Positions 35,157-43,342 of a DNA stretch of 64,000 nucleotides are shown here, in pieces. Within the stretch, counting starts at the first letter, position 1, and every line of letters starts with the position of its first letter. A program made the translations under genes and the position numbers. This stretch comes from Muribaculaceae bacterium Isolate-002 (NCI). Its GTDB lineage: Bacteria > Bacteroidota > Bacteroidia > Bacteroidales > Muribaculaceae. Location: positions 1 to 64,000 of the forward strand of contig SCEG01000007.1 of NCBI GenBank assembly GCA_004102805.1, given 5' to 3'. The notes under the pieces are model-generated. The model made no database searches, had not been told where the DNA came from, and saw only the letters and a list, made by a program, of their open reading frames with translations.

Positions 35157-35221
35157 AAACGGCGAAAATCTTTCTTTCTAAAGAAAAATTTTCGCCGTTT
35201 TTTTCTTTAGAAAGAAAGATT
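35157..35221 (+). terminator. gmd-fcl terminator with interleaved inverted repeats
   Basis: A 13-bp perfect stem (35157-35169 with 35188-35200, core ACGGCGAAAAT) is followed by TTTTTTCTTT, an obvious terminator. A second perfect inverted repeat (ATCTTTCTTTCTAAAGAAAA from 35168, and its inverse ending at 35221) is interleaved with the first in A-B-A'-B' order, so the two helices would compete or form a pseudoknot. Confidence 0.85.
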
Positions 35222-35258
35222 TTTATAATATTCTGAATGCGAGTGGCTTTTGGATACA

Positions 35259-35286
35259 AAAAATGCGGAATTAATTCCGCATTTTT
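35259..35286 (-). terminator. Terminator of the SIMPL gene
   Basis: A 28-base palindrome (AAAAATGCGGAATT and its inverse, 35259-35272 / 35273-35286) 20 bases past the minus-strand stop, ending in a T-run on that strand. Confidence 0.75.
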
Positions 35287-35305
35287 CAGTATCTGTATGT
35301 CCGGT

Positions 35306-36013
35306 TTAGTCTTCGAGGAAGTAGGTCAGTGTGGTTACCACGCGCACGCTTTTGATTGATGGTGTGTATTGGTCGCGGTCGGTTATGGAGAACTGGCCTT
35401 GGTTGGCAGTCTGGATTTTGCCGAGTTTGCTTTCGGAGTCATCGGCAAATTTCTGAGCGGCTTCGCGGGCGTTTTTGGTGGCTTCGGCAATCATCTGCGG
35501 TTTGATGTCGTTTAGGCCGGTAAACTCATATTGTAAGGGATTGCTGTAGTCGTTGCTTGATATCGCTATGCCCTCCTTGAGCAGTTCGCCCTGGCTGCGT
35601 ATCAACTCATCCACTTTGTCGACCTGTGAAGAGGTGACAACGATTACTTCCGTGATGTTGTAGCGGTATTGATAGCGGTCAGATCCATAGTTGTTGGCGG
35701 CGCGGTCATAGGCTTCCGGAGCGTTGATGCTGATTTCGCTGTCGGTTATGCCCGCATTGTGGAGAAATTCAAGTATTTTGTTGTTGGTGGCATTGGTCTG
35801 GTCGTAGAGCGAGGGCAGATCATTGCCCTGTATCTGATAGGAGATGGGCCAGGTGACTTTGTCGGCCTTGACTTCACGCTCCGACAATCCTTTTACGCTT
35901 ACAGTGCGTTGCGCCGACGACATCGAGCGGAAACCCGAACGGATGCCGAGCCCTATGGCGAGCAACCCGAGAGCGATGAGCAACGCAGGAATCAGTTTTT
36001 TTACTGCATTCAT
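35306..36013 (-). CDS. SIMPL-domain (DUF541) protein
   Basis: 235-residue protein with an N-terminal membrane anchor (about 5-25, LIPALLIALGLLAIGLGI), then a SIMPL domain facing the periplasm (about 40-235). Seen: TVSVKGLSEREVKADKVTWPISYQ (abridged), repeated helix-strand units (NNKILEFLHNAGI, VDKVDELIRSQGELLKEGI) and a C-terminal PSIKSVRVVTTLTYFLED. The family is linked to oxidative stress or outer-membrane integrity in other bacteria; the activity is unknown. Not in an operon; divergent from the ROK kinase. Confidence 0.9.
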   Translation of the reverse strand: MNAVKKLIPALLIALGLLAIGLGIRSGFRSMSSAQRTVSVKGLSEREVKADKVTWPISYQIQGNDLPSLYDQTNATNNKILEFLHNAGITDSEISINAPEAYDRAANNYGSDRYQYRYNITEVIVVTSSQVDKVDELIRSQGELLKEGIAISSNDYSNPLQYEFTGLNDIKPQMIAEATKNAREAAQKFADDSESKLGKIQTANQGQFSITDRDQYTPSIKSVRVVTTLTYFLED

Positions 36014-36109
36014 GTCTAAATCGATTAAATTAATAATAAAATGAAAACTTCATTAATGCGAATTTACGAAATTTATTTATTAACATAATGTCTACTCAAA
36101 AGTTTTTTA

Positions 36110-36117
36110 TATCTTTG
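36110..36117 (+). promoter_or_regulatory. Putative -7 element of the ROK kinase gene
   Basis: TATCTTTG, exact to TAnnTTTG, 43 bases upstream of the ATG; the -33 position reads AATG, a weak match. Confidence 0.5.
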
Positions 36118-36160
36118 TCAAAAATATTTCAAAAATTTTCTTATCATTAAATTAACTATC

Positions 36161-37189
36161 ATGGCAAAACCTTACGTTGTCGGTATCGACATAGGTGGCA
36201 CAAATACCGTATTCGGTATCGTCGATGCCCGAGGAGTAGTTATAGCAAGCTCTTCGATAAAGACACAGAAACACAGTAAAATCGAAGATTATATTGACGA
36301 ACTTTACACTGAGCTCTCAAAACTTATAGAAGTCAACGATGCCGGTGACAAAATCCACGGTATCGGTATCGGCGCCCCCAACGCCAATTATTTCTCAGGC
36401 TGCATCGAGACCAACGTCAACCTGCCCTGGCCCGCTCCCATACCTCTGGCTCAGCTTGTAAGCGAGAAGTTCGGCATCCCCGTAGCCATCACCAACGACG
36501 CCAACGCGGCTGCTATCGGCGAGATGACATACGGAGCCGCACGCGGTCTGCGTGACTTCATAATGATAACACTCGGCACCGGTGTCGGTTCGGGCATCGT
36601 AATCAACGGTCAGCTCGTTTACGGGCACGACGGATTTGCCGGCGAGCTCGGCCATGTGGTGATGAAGCGCCACAACGGACGCCTATGCGGCTGCGGACGT
36701 ACCGGCTGTCTGGAAGCCTACTGCTCGGCGAGCGGTGTGGCACGCACGGCGCGCGAATTCCTCGAAGTGCGCACCGAGCCCTCAATCCTCCGCAATATTC
36801 CCATCGACGAAATCACCTCTAAAGATGTGTATGACGCAGCTATCTCAGGCGACAAGATTGCCAAAGATATCTTCGAATACACCGGTGAGATACTCGGCGA
36901 GGCACTTGCCGATTTTACCGCTTTCTCTGCTCCCGAAGCATTCATTCTCTTCGGCGGATTGTCAAAGAGCGGCGACCTTATCATGCGTCCGCTGCGCAAC
37001 TCGCTCGAAAAGAATGTGATGAATCCCTGGAAAGGCAAAGTCAAGATACTCCTTTCAGAGCTTAAGGAAGCCGATGCGGCTGTGCTTGGCGCTTCAGCTC
37101 TCGGCTGGGAGGCAAAACCGATGGCAGCTCCCGCAGCAGCCCCCTCGGCAACAGCCATTTCACCAACTCCCGCAGCCCCCAAAGCATAA
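36161..37189 (+). CDS. ROK-family sugar kinase, probable glucokinase
   Basis: 342-residue cytoplasmic kinase of the ROK family, likely phosphorylating glucose with ATP. Seen: ATP-binding GIDIGGTNTVFGIVD at about 7-21, substrate site ITNDANAAAIGE with the catalytic Asp near residue 112, MITLGTGVGSG, GHVVMKRHNGRLCGCGRTGCLEAY (abridged) where CxCGxxGC binds zinc, and EAFILFGGLSKSG. The last 22 residues are an Ala/Pro-rich tail (KPMAAPAAAPSATAISPT abridged) absent from ordinary family members. Substrate is inferred from family. Confidence 0.9.
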   Translation: MAKPYVVGIDIGGTNTVFGIVDARGVVIASSSIKTQKHSKIEDYIDELYTELSKLIEVNDAGDKIHGIGIGAPNANYFSGCIETNVNLPWPAPIPLAQLVSEKFGIPVAITNDANAAAIGEMTYGAARGLRDFIMITLGTGVGSGIVINGQLVYGHDGFAGELGHVVMKRHNGRLCGCGRTGCLEAYCSASGVARTAREFLEVRTEPSILRNIPIDEITSKDVYDAAISGDKIAKDIFEYTGEILGEALADFTAFSAPEAFILFGGLSKSGDLIMRPLRNSLEKNVMNPWKGKVKILLSELKEADAAVLGASALGWEAKPMAAPAAAPSATAISPTPAAPKA

Positions 37190-37208
37190 GGAAATAACCT
37201 GATAAAAC

Positions 37209-37255
37209 ACCGGGCATATTGCAGAGTCACCTTGCAATATGCCCGGTATTTTTAT
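37209..37255. terminator. Bidirectional terminator
   Basis: A 15-bp perfect stem (37209-37223 with 37233-37247, ACCGGGCATATTGCA). T-tracts follow in both directions (ATTTTTAT on plus, GTTTTAT on minus), so it ends both the ROK gene and the minus-strand TOPRIM-like gene that stops at 37267. Confidence 0.85.
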
Positions 37256-37266
37256 CAAATAATGCG

Positions 37267-38067
37267 TTACTGCAAAATATCTTTCCGATATTCATAGAGA
37301 AATATAGGAAAAGAATTAAGTATGCTGACATGGCAATTGTCAGTCTGTACGTATTTCAACAGTTGTGCGTCAAATATGCGTGCCTGGCTTATATCCGAGA
37401 TGTTTTCAGGCAATGAATTTCTGTCATTGCACAGATAATTTGCTTTGATTGCATTCATTCTCACAAGGTAAAGCCAGTTGCGGCTTATATTTTCATCTCG
37501 TCTTTTATTTTTTTCTTCCGCTTCATTACTGTTGGTCGAACGCACGAGATGGTCGAATGAGCTGTAGTGAGAAAAATCATTTGCGATTTTTTTGAAATTG
37601 CGGCAATCAGTGCGCGCGATTGTATAATTGATATAATCGTCATCAGGCAGAGCTTTAGTATAGCGCAATGACTCTATCATCGGGTAATTGATATATAGTT
37701 TGCCTGCCTCGGTTTCCTCATTGAAATATTCAAGCAATTCTTTAAGATGTAGGTTATTCTCCTCCAGTGTGCCACGGCTATGATGGAAATCATAGTCGAA
37801 AAAGAGGAATATTTCGGCAATTTCAGAAGGGTTGATAGATGACAATTCATTGTTACCCTGTTTGACGAGTATTTCATTCAGGGCAGAAACGGTGTCAACT
37901 TCTTCCTGTCCGCCGATAAAATCATATTCTTTGATATGTGAATACAAGGAATAGATATTGCTCTTGTACACGCAGATGAACGGTTCTGTTTCTTTTTTGA
38001 AAAACAGATGTTGCAGAGTGTTGAAAACCGGACACTCCCTCTCTCCTTCAAAAATAAACAGTATCAT
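37267..38067 (-). CDS. TOPRIM-like partner of an ATPase
   Basis: 266-residue cytoplasmic protein without a name I can give. Seen: it begins directly with a strand and an acidic turn, MILFIFEGERE (Glu7), and later EIFLFFDYDFHH with Asp91 and Asp93, the E...DxD pattern of TOPRIM domains in OLD-type and RloB-like nucleases. A YPMIESLRY motif (128-136) lies where RloB-type proteins have a conserved acidic site. The helical C-terminal half has no match. Its ATG overlaps the ATPase stop by 4 bases. Two counted 60-base stretches across this pair (37681-37740, 38641-38700) are 38% and 40% G+C against 60% at 40381-40440. A nuclease or ribonuclease of a defence system is likely but unproven. Confidence 0.6.
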   Translation of the reverse strand: MILFIFEGERECPVFNTLQHLFFKKETEPFICVYKSNIYSLYSHIKEYDFIGGQEEVDTVSALNEILVKQGNNELSSINPSEIAEIFLFFDYDFHHSRGTLEENNLHLKELLEYFNEETEAGKLYINYPMIESLRYTKALPDDDYINYTIARTDCRNFKKIANDFSHYSSFDHLVRSTNSNEAEEKNKRRDENISRNWLYLVRMNAIKANYLCNDRNSLPENISDISQARIFDAQLLKYVQTDNCHVSILNSFPIFLYEYRKDILQ

Positions 38068-39170
38068 ACTCCAAATGCTTTTCCTCTGAACAGTTTCTCA
38101 ATGTTGTGGCCGAAACGAAGCTCTTTGTCAGTGCATTCGTTAAGCGATTTCACCTCTCCGTCGTTAAGTATGAAATTGCAGTCAGGACGCAGCAGGTCAT
38201 TCGACATGAGATACGTATTGTGTGAGGAAAGAAACAACTGGCATGGCAGATTGAACAGTTCCTTGCATATCTTGTATGAAAGTCTGAAGTGATAGAAGGC
38301 GTCAAATTCATCAATAAATACAAACGTGGTTTCGCTCATGTGTTTAAACCAGAAATACAGCAGTTCAAGAGTGCGGGTTCCTGTTGATACTGTAGTGCAG
38401 AACCGGAGTCTGAAATTGCCAAGTCTGTACCAAAGGGTCGTGTCTCCTTTTCGAGGCTGAATGAATGTGAATTTCTGGCCGCTTACCCTTTCGAGAAATG
38501 CGGCAAAGTCTGCCACAAGACCGTTGGATATTATGAACTCTTCAATATTGCTGCTGGGCTTTGACTCCACTCCGATAAATTCGCGGAATTCCAGACTCGC
38601 GAACCAGAGCATTCCGTTTACAAAATTCTGAAGTTTTATAAGATAATTATCCTTGTCGAGCGGATAAAATGCAAGCAGATAGTTTATCAGAGAGACTCCG
38701 TTGGCATTTTCATTGAAACTGGCCTGTATGACACCTGCGTTATTGAAATATTTTTCATTGATATATATATCCTCTCCGTCAAGTGAAAAAACAGTTTCAC
38801 CATTGAGTCTGAGTGATTCTTTTTTTAGCTGTCCGGTGATGTTTTTGGAGTAATCATAGTTCAGGATTTGATTGTCGAAATCAAACTCATATTCAAAATC
38901 GACTGTCAGATTTGGATTTCCGGCATACACGTAGTTGTCATAATAATCGCTTTTCTTTGCTTTTAGCGGAGCCAGATGATATTCGATATCAAAAAGCGCA
39001 AGGCCTAAATTGGTCTTACCCATACCGTTTGGACCATAGATAATGCCATTCTTTACCACTCCTCCTGATATGGCGAACTGATTGAAAGAATAGTTGTTCG
39101 GATTTGATAGATCAAGTTCGATACGTTTTGAAAATCCCCGGTAGTTCTTTACTGCAAATTTTTTCAGCAT
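38064..39170 (-). CDS. AAA/ABC-type ATPase paired with a TOPRIM-like gene
   Basis: 368-residue cytoplasmic ATPase of the AAA_21/COG1106 (RloA-like) type. Seen: N-terminal MLKKFAVKNYRGF, Walker A GPNGMGKTN (46-54), an inserted region of about 200 residues with no clear coiled coil, signature-like STGTRTLEL (262-270), Walker B TFVFIDEFDAFYH (282-294, with Asp287 and Glu288), and a switch His in FLSSHNTYLMSN (His317). Such ATPases usually sense phage infection and license a partner effector. It is upstream of, and overlaps, the TOPRIM-like gene, and is AT-rich relative to its surroundings. Confidence 0.85.
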   Translation of the reverse strand: MLKKFAVKNYRGFSKRIELDLSNPNNYSFNQFAISGGVVKNGIIYGPNGMGKTNLGLALFDIEYHLAPLKAKKSDYYDNYVYAGNPNLTVDFEYEFDFDNQILNYDYSKNITGQLKKESLRLNGETVFSLDGEDIYINEKYFNNAGVIQASFNENANGVSLINYLLAFYPLDKDNYLIKLQNFVNGMLWFASLEFREFIGVESKPSSNIEEFIISNGLVADFAAFLERVSGQKFTFIQPRKGDTTLWYRLGNFRLRFCTTVSTGTRTLELLYFWFKHMSETTFVFIDEFDAFYHFRLSYKICKELFNLPCQLFLSSHNTYLMSNDLLRPDCNFILNDGEVKSLNECTDKELRFGHNIEKLFRGKAFGV

Positions 39171-39211
39171 AAGGCAGTGCTATTTATTACTCTTTTAAAT
39201 ATTGAATATTG

Positions 39212-39219
39212 CAAAGATA
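39212..39219 (-). promoter_or_regulatory. Putative -7 element of the ATPase-TOPRIM operon
   Basis: TATCTTTG on the minus strand, 42 bases upstream of the ATPase ATG. A perfect TTCCGTAA/TTACGGAA inverted repeat (39235-39242, 39248-39255) spans the -33 region and could be an operator for self-control of the cassette. Confidence 0.5.
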
Positions 39220-39355
39220 CAAAAAGTTTTATCTTTCCGTAATTTTTTTACGGAATAGTGTGGTATTTCTTATGTAGAATTTATTATAAGCCGGTTGAAT
39301 ATCGAATATTGTATTAATTTTGCCGGCCAACTTACATATTATGTGAATAAATGCG

Positions 39356-39363
39356 TAAATTTG
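39356..39363 (+). promoter_or_regulatory. Putative -7 element of the bioG-bioC operon
   Basis: TAAATTTG, exact to TAnnTTTG. A loose dyad CTTACAT/ATGTGAA (39331-39347) lies in the spacer and could be a biotin-responsive operator; it does not match the classic BirA site, so this is only a suggestion. Confidence 0.45.
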
Positions 39364-39420
39364 CATTGGAGAAAGCTCTCATGTTATGTGATTCTTAGCA
39401 TGGAGCCGGAAAAATTATTT

Positions 39421-40836
39421 ATGCAGCAGAGATTTATACAGCATACAGAGGGAGTTGAGGGACGCCGCGGGCGCCGTCTTATCTTGTTTTTTGCCGGATG
39501 GGGCATGGATGCGTCGGTTTTCGCGCAATTGTCTAAACCCGGCTATAACCTGCTTGTCGTGTATGATTACCGCACTCTTGACTTCGACATGGAGACTCTT
39601 GACGGGTATGACGAAATATGCGTGCTTGCGTGGTCGCTCGGAGTGTGGCATGCCGACAGGTTTATCTCGGATAATCCGCACCTGCCTTTCACGCGCACGG
39701 TTGCTGTAAACGGCACTCTCGTGCCGATTGACGCCGATTTCGGCATACCACCGCGGGTGTATGACCTGACTTCAGCGCTTCCCGACAATAAATCATTGCT
39801 GAAATTCTACCGCCGCATTTGTGGCGGGCAGGAGGCAATGGCCTCTCTGATGCCGTGTATGCCACAACGGCAGCTTGATGAACTGCGCGACGAGCTGCTG
39901 GCTGTCCGTTCGCGTATTCCGGCTGACAAAACTATCGATACCGCCAACTGGGACGAAATTTATCTCTCTGACGCTGACCTGATATTTCCGTTTGAAAACA
40001 TGAAATCAGCCTGGCGGACGGCATCACGCCGTGTGAGAATTATGCGCGACGCGCACCATGCCATCGACTTCAGCCGTTTCATTCAGTCGGCATTTGTCGA
40101 CAAGGAGCTTGTCGGCGACCGTTTTGCCTCTGCTTCTGTCACGTATGAGCGGGAGGCGGAAGTGCAGTGCAAAGTGGCGGCGATACTTGCCGGTGCGGCG
40201 GCCGACGGTATGCCTGAAATCAGCCGAAACCAGACCGTTCTGGAGATTGGAAGCGGGGTAGGAGTGCTCACAAAACTTTACATGCCGATGTTTGCCGACA
40301 GCCGTATCACTCTCTGGGATCTCGCGCCTGTGGCTGTCAGTGCCCGAAATGGAAATGAGGTCAATGTCGTGTCCTGTGATGCCGAAACCGGATTGCGGGC
40401 GTTGCCCGACGCATCAGTCGATACGATATTCTCGTCGTCCACCTTACAGTGGTTCAACTCGCCGCGCCGCGCCGTAAGAGAGATAGTGCGCGCACTTACT
40501 CCCGGAGGACGCGCCTTCATCTCATGTTATATCGACGGTACGATACCTGAGCTTTCAACGCTCGCAAGGGGTAGCGCGATGCATTATCCGCAGTTTCACG
40601 GTCTGCTCGAGTCGATTGACGGAGTGGAGTGCGACACCTTTGTCCGCCGCTTTGAACTTCTCTTCGGCTCTGCTGCCGAAGCGCTCTCCCACATGCGTGC
40701 CACAGGCGTCAACTCCCTGTCGCGCAAGGCGATGTCAATAGCCGACACCAGAAGGCTGATGCAGTCGCTCACGGTCGACGGAAAAGCGGTGCTGACTTTC
40801 AACACTCAGTTCATAATCATAAAGAAAAATGGATAA
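39421..40836 (+). CDS. bioGC: BioG-BioC fusion (pimeloyl-ACP esterase and malonyl-ACP methyltransferase)
   Basis: 471-residue bifunctional cytoplasmic protein for the start and end of pimelate synthesis in the biotin pathway. Residues 1 to about 225 are a BioG/DUF452 alpha/beta-hydrolase: LILFFAGWGMD, the nucleophile elbow LAWSLGVWHA, and DAHHAIDF with the catalytic His. From about 235 the methyltransferase BioC follows: SAM motif I VLEIGSGVGVLTK, DASVDTIFSSSTLQWF, ALTPGGRAFISCY. The frame is open upstream to 39295; starts at 39400 and 39421 are possible, and MQQRFI fits homologues. It overlaps bioD by 8 bases. bioA, bioB and bioF are not in the window. Confidence 0.93.
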   Translation: MQQRFIQHTEGVEGRRGRRLILFFAGWGMDASVFAQLSKPGYNLLVVYDYRTLDFDMETLDGYDEICVLAWSLGVWHADRFISDNPHLPFTRTVAVNGTLVPIDADFGIPPRVYDLTSALPDNKSLLKFYRRICGGQEAMASLMPCMPQRQLDELRDELLAVRSRIPADKTIDTANWDEIYLSDADLIFPFENMKSAWRTASRRVRIMRDAHHAIDFSRFIQSAFVDKELVGDRFASASVTYEREAEVQCKVAAILAGAAADGMPEISRNQTVLEIGSGVGVLTKLYMPMFADSRITLWDLAPVAVSARNGNEVNVVSCDAETGLRALPDASVDTIFSSSTLQWFNSPRRAVREIVRALTPGGRAFISCYIDGTIPELSTLARGSAMHYPQFHGLLESIDGVECDTFVRRFELLFGSAAEALSHMRATGVNSLSRKAMSIADTRRLMQSLTVDGKAVLTFNTQFIIIKKNG

Positions 40837-41482
40837 GGAAACAATATTTGTCACCGGCATCGACACTGACGCCGGCAAATCGTATGCCACCGGATTTCTG
40901 GCCAATATCATCGCCGGCAAAGGCCGCGCGGTGATGACACAGAAACTTGTGCAGACAGGCAATGAAGGCCGTTCGGAAGATATAGAGCTGCACCGCAGCA
41001 TCATGCACCTCGATATATGTCATGAGGAGTATGCCCTGACTGCTCCGATGATATTCACCTATCCGTCATCACCCCATCTCGCGGCGAGAGTCGACGGCCG
41101 AGAGGTCGACATCGATGCCATTGACGCGGCCCGCGAGGCTCTGGAGGCGAAGTATGACACTCTGCTTGTCGAAGGCGCCGGAGGACTGATGGTGCCGCTG
41201 ACCGACCGCTATCTGACAATCGACTATGTGGCCGACCGTCGTCTGGATGTGGCTCTTGTCACCAATGCCAAACTCGGATCGATATCGCATACGCTGCTCG
41301 CTCTCGAAGCGATAGAGCGCCGTGGCCTGAATCTGCGCTATCTGCTCTACAACACCCATTTCGACACCGACCCGGTCATTGCCCCGGAGACGCGCAACTA
41401 TATCTGCCGGTATGTGGCGGAGTGTTTCCCGTGCGCTGAATGGATAGAAGTGCCTTCGATTGACCTGAATGCCTGTCGATAA
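40829..41482 (+). CDS. bioD: Dethiobiotin synthase
   Basis: 217-residue ATP-dependent enzyme closing the ureido ring of dethiobiotin from diaminopelargonate and CO2. Seen: P-loop GIDTDAGKSYATG at about 9-21, QKLVQTG (usually KPVQTG; Leu replaces Pro), VEGAGGLMVPL at about 111-121, and TNAKLGSISHTLLALEA. Starts inside the end of the bioG-bioC gene, so the two are translationally coupled. Secure. Confidence 0.96.
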   Translation: MDKETIFVTGIDTDAGKSYATGFLANIIAGKGRAVMTQKLVQTGNEGRSEDIELHRSIMHLDICHEEYALTAPMIFTYPSSPHLAARVDGREVDIDAIDAAREALEAKYDTLLVEGAGGLMVPLTDRYLTIDYVADRRLDVALVTNAKLGSISHTLLALEAIERRGLNLRYLLYNTHFDTDPVIAPETRNYICRYVAECFPCAEWIEVPSIDLNACR

Positions 41483-41484
41483 TA

Positions 41485-41516
41485 TTTGTCGGAACAAGGC
41501 TTTTTTTCTATATTTG
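41485..41516 (+). promoter_or_regulatory. Promoter of aroE
   Basis: TTTG (41485-41488), 20 bases, TATATTTG (41509-41516), right at the end of bioD. Transcription would start about 25 bases before the ATG at 41548. Confidence 0.75.
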
Positions 41517-41547
41517 CACAATCACTTAATTGAAGCACCCCGACATT

Positions 41548-42303
41548 ATGCTCAGCGACGAAAAAATCTACGGTCTCATCGGATATCCTCTGACCCATTC
41601 ATTCTCACAGAATTATTTTAATCAAAAATTTGAGGCGGAGGGAATAAATGCCCGTTATCTCAACTTCGAACTTCCCGACATCGGCGACCTTATGGAGGTG
41701 ATAAGCGAATATCCGACGCTTGCCGGACTCAACGTCACCATCCCTTACAAAGAGCAGGTGCTCCCGTATCTCGACGAGATGGATGCCGACGCGGCAAAAA
41801 TCGGCGCTGTCAATGTGATAAAATTCATACGCGCCAGAAACGGCGACCTTAAGTTCAAGGGCTATAATTCCGACATCATCGGATTTTCAGACTCGATTGC
41901 GCCGTTGCTCAACGAGAGACGTGTCAAAGCTCTTGTGCTCGGCACGGGCGGTGCCTCCAAAGCAGTGGTGCGCGGTCTTGAAAATCTCGGAGTGAAGCCG
42001 ACGCTTGTATCCCGCACTCCTCGCGAAGGTGTCATCACCTACGATGACCTGACGCCCGAAATCATGGCAGATAACCTTATTATAGTCAACACCACTCCGC
42101 TCGGCATGTATCCGCATGTCGACGAGTGTCCCGACATCCCATACGACTGCCTTACCCCTGAGCATCTCTGCTATGACTTGCTGTATAATCCTGACGTCAC
42201 GATGTTCATGCGCAAGGCGGCCGAGCATGGCGCTGAAACCAAAAACGGACTTGAAATGCTTCTGCTTCAGGCTTTTGCAGCGTGGAATATATGGAATGAA
42301 TAA
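41548..42303 (+). CDS. aroE: Shikimate dehydrogenase
   Basis: 251-residue NADPH-dependent enzyme reducing 3-dehydroshikimate in the chorismate pathway. Seen: substrate site GYPLTHSFSQNYFN, LNVTIPYKEQ with the catalytic Lys, NSDIIGF, Rossmann LGTGGASKAVVRGL, NTTPLGMYP, and C-terminal NGLEMLLLQAFAAW. A TTG six codons upstream (41530) is less likely than the ATG at 41548. Length is slightly below the E. coli form, typical of short AroE. Secure. Confidence 0.96.
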   Translation: MLSDEKIYGLIGYPLTHSFSQNYFNQKFEAEGINARYLNFELPDIGDLMEVISEYPTLAGLNVTIPYKEQVLPYLDEMDADAAKIGAVNVIKFIRARNGDLKFKGYNSDIIGFSDSIAPLLNERRVKALVLGTGGASKAVVRGLENLGVKPTLVSRTPREGVITYDDLTPEIMADNLIIVNTTPLGMYPHVDECPDIPYDCLTPEHLCYDLLYNPDVTMFMRKAAEHGAETKNGLEMLLLQAFAAWNIWNE

Positions 42304-42345
42304 TCACGTTATAAAAACATATCCTACAGTTTCAACTTTACATTT

Positions 42346-43332
42346 ATGAGTAACGGTATCATGGAGGCAGCGCTCCCGTCGATGAAGGAAGTGCTTGCCA
42401 AATGGGTCTATGCGGCTGTTGTAGTGCTGCTGCTGTTCCCGTTCGACCTCTTCGGACTGCCGGCTGCAACAGCTCCCGTGGCTTTGTTCGTAGGTCTGAT
42501 TTTCGCATTTGTCTTTCCGATGCCTTTCCCGAAATTCAATAAGAAAGGCTCGAAATATCTGTTGCAGGCCTCTGTCGTGGGGCTCGGTTTCGGCATGAGT
42601 GTCACCGAGGCGCTCAAATCGGGCGGCCAGGGCATGATGTTCACCATAGTGTCTGTAATAGGCGTCATGGCCTTCGGCGTGCTTATCGGCTATTGGCTGC
42701 ATCTCAACCGCAAGACGAGTTATCTTATCTCGGCCGGCACGGCGATATGCGGAGGCAGCGCCATCGCGGCTGTCGGGCCGGTGCTCCGCGCAAATGACGA
42801 GGAGATGGCGGTGTCGCTCGGTGTCATTTTCATACTTAATGCGATCGCTTTGTTCATATTCCCGCCGATGGGACATTATTTCGGCATGACCGACCAGCAG
42901 TTCGGCACATGGGCCGCGATAGCCATTCACGACACATCGTCGGTGGTGGGAGCGGGCGATGCGTTCAGTCAGCAGGCCTGCGAGATTGCCACGGTGATAA
43001 AATGCACGCGAGCCTTGTGGATCATTCCTCTGGCGTTTGTCACGATGTTTCTTTTCCGCGACAAGAATTCTGCAAAGGTATCCATCCCCTGGTTCATACT
43101 GCTGTTTGTGCTGGCGATGATTGTCAATACATATCTCGGACTGCCATCAGAACTTACCGGCGGCATTGTCTATGTAGCTAAAAAACTGCTTGTGGTGACG
43201 CTGTTTTTCATCGGTGCAAGCCTGTCGCTCTCCACAGTCAGAAGAGTGGGGGTGCGCCCGCTGCTGCTTGCCGTGCTCCTGTGGGTCATTATCGGGGCGG
43301 TCAGCTTCTTTGTCGTGAAGATGACGGTATAA
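42346..43332 (+). CDS. YeiH-family membrane transporter
   Basis: 328-residue inner-membrane protein of the YeiH/UPF0324 family (proposed sulfate exporters). Seen: about ten hydrophobic segments, LLQASVVGLGFGMSV, SAGTAICGGSAIAAVGPV, IHDTSSVVGAG, and KCTRALWIIPLAF, all typical. It follows aroE by 42 bases and precedes comEC by 10, probably in one transcript. Substrate uncertain. Confidence 0.9.
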   Translation: MSNGIMEAALPSMKEVLAKWVYAAVVVLLLFPFDLFGLPAATAPVALFVGLIFAFVFPMPFPKFNKKGSKYLLQASVVGLGFGMSVTEALKSGGQGMMFTIVSVIGVMAFGVLIGYWLHLNRKTSYLISAGTAICGGSAIAAVGPVLRANDEEMAVSLGVIFILNAIALFIFPPMGHYFGMTDQQFGTWAAIAIHDTSSVVGAGDAFSQQACEIATVIKCTRALWIIPLAFVTMFLFRDKNSAKVSIPWFILLFVLAMIVNTYLGLPSELTGGIVYVAKKLLVVTLFFIGASLSLSTVRRVGVRPLLLAVLLWVIIGAVSFFVVKMTV

Positions 43333-43342
43333 CCCGGCCGCC

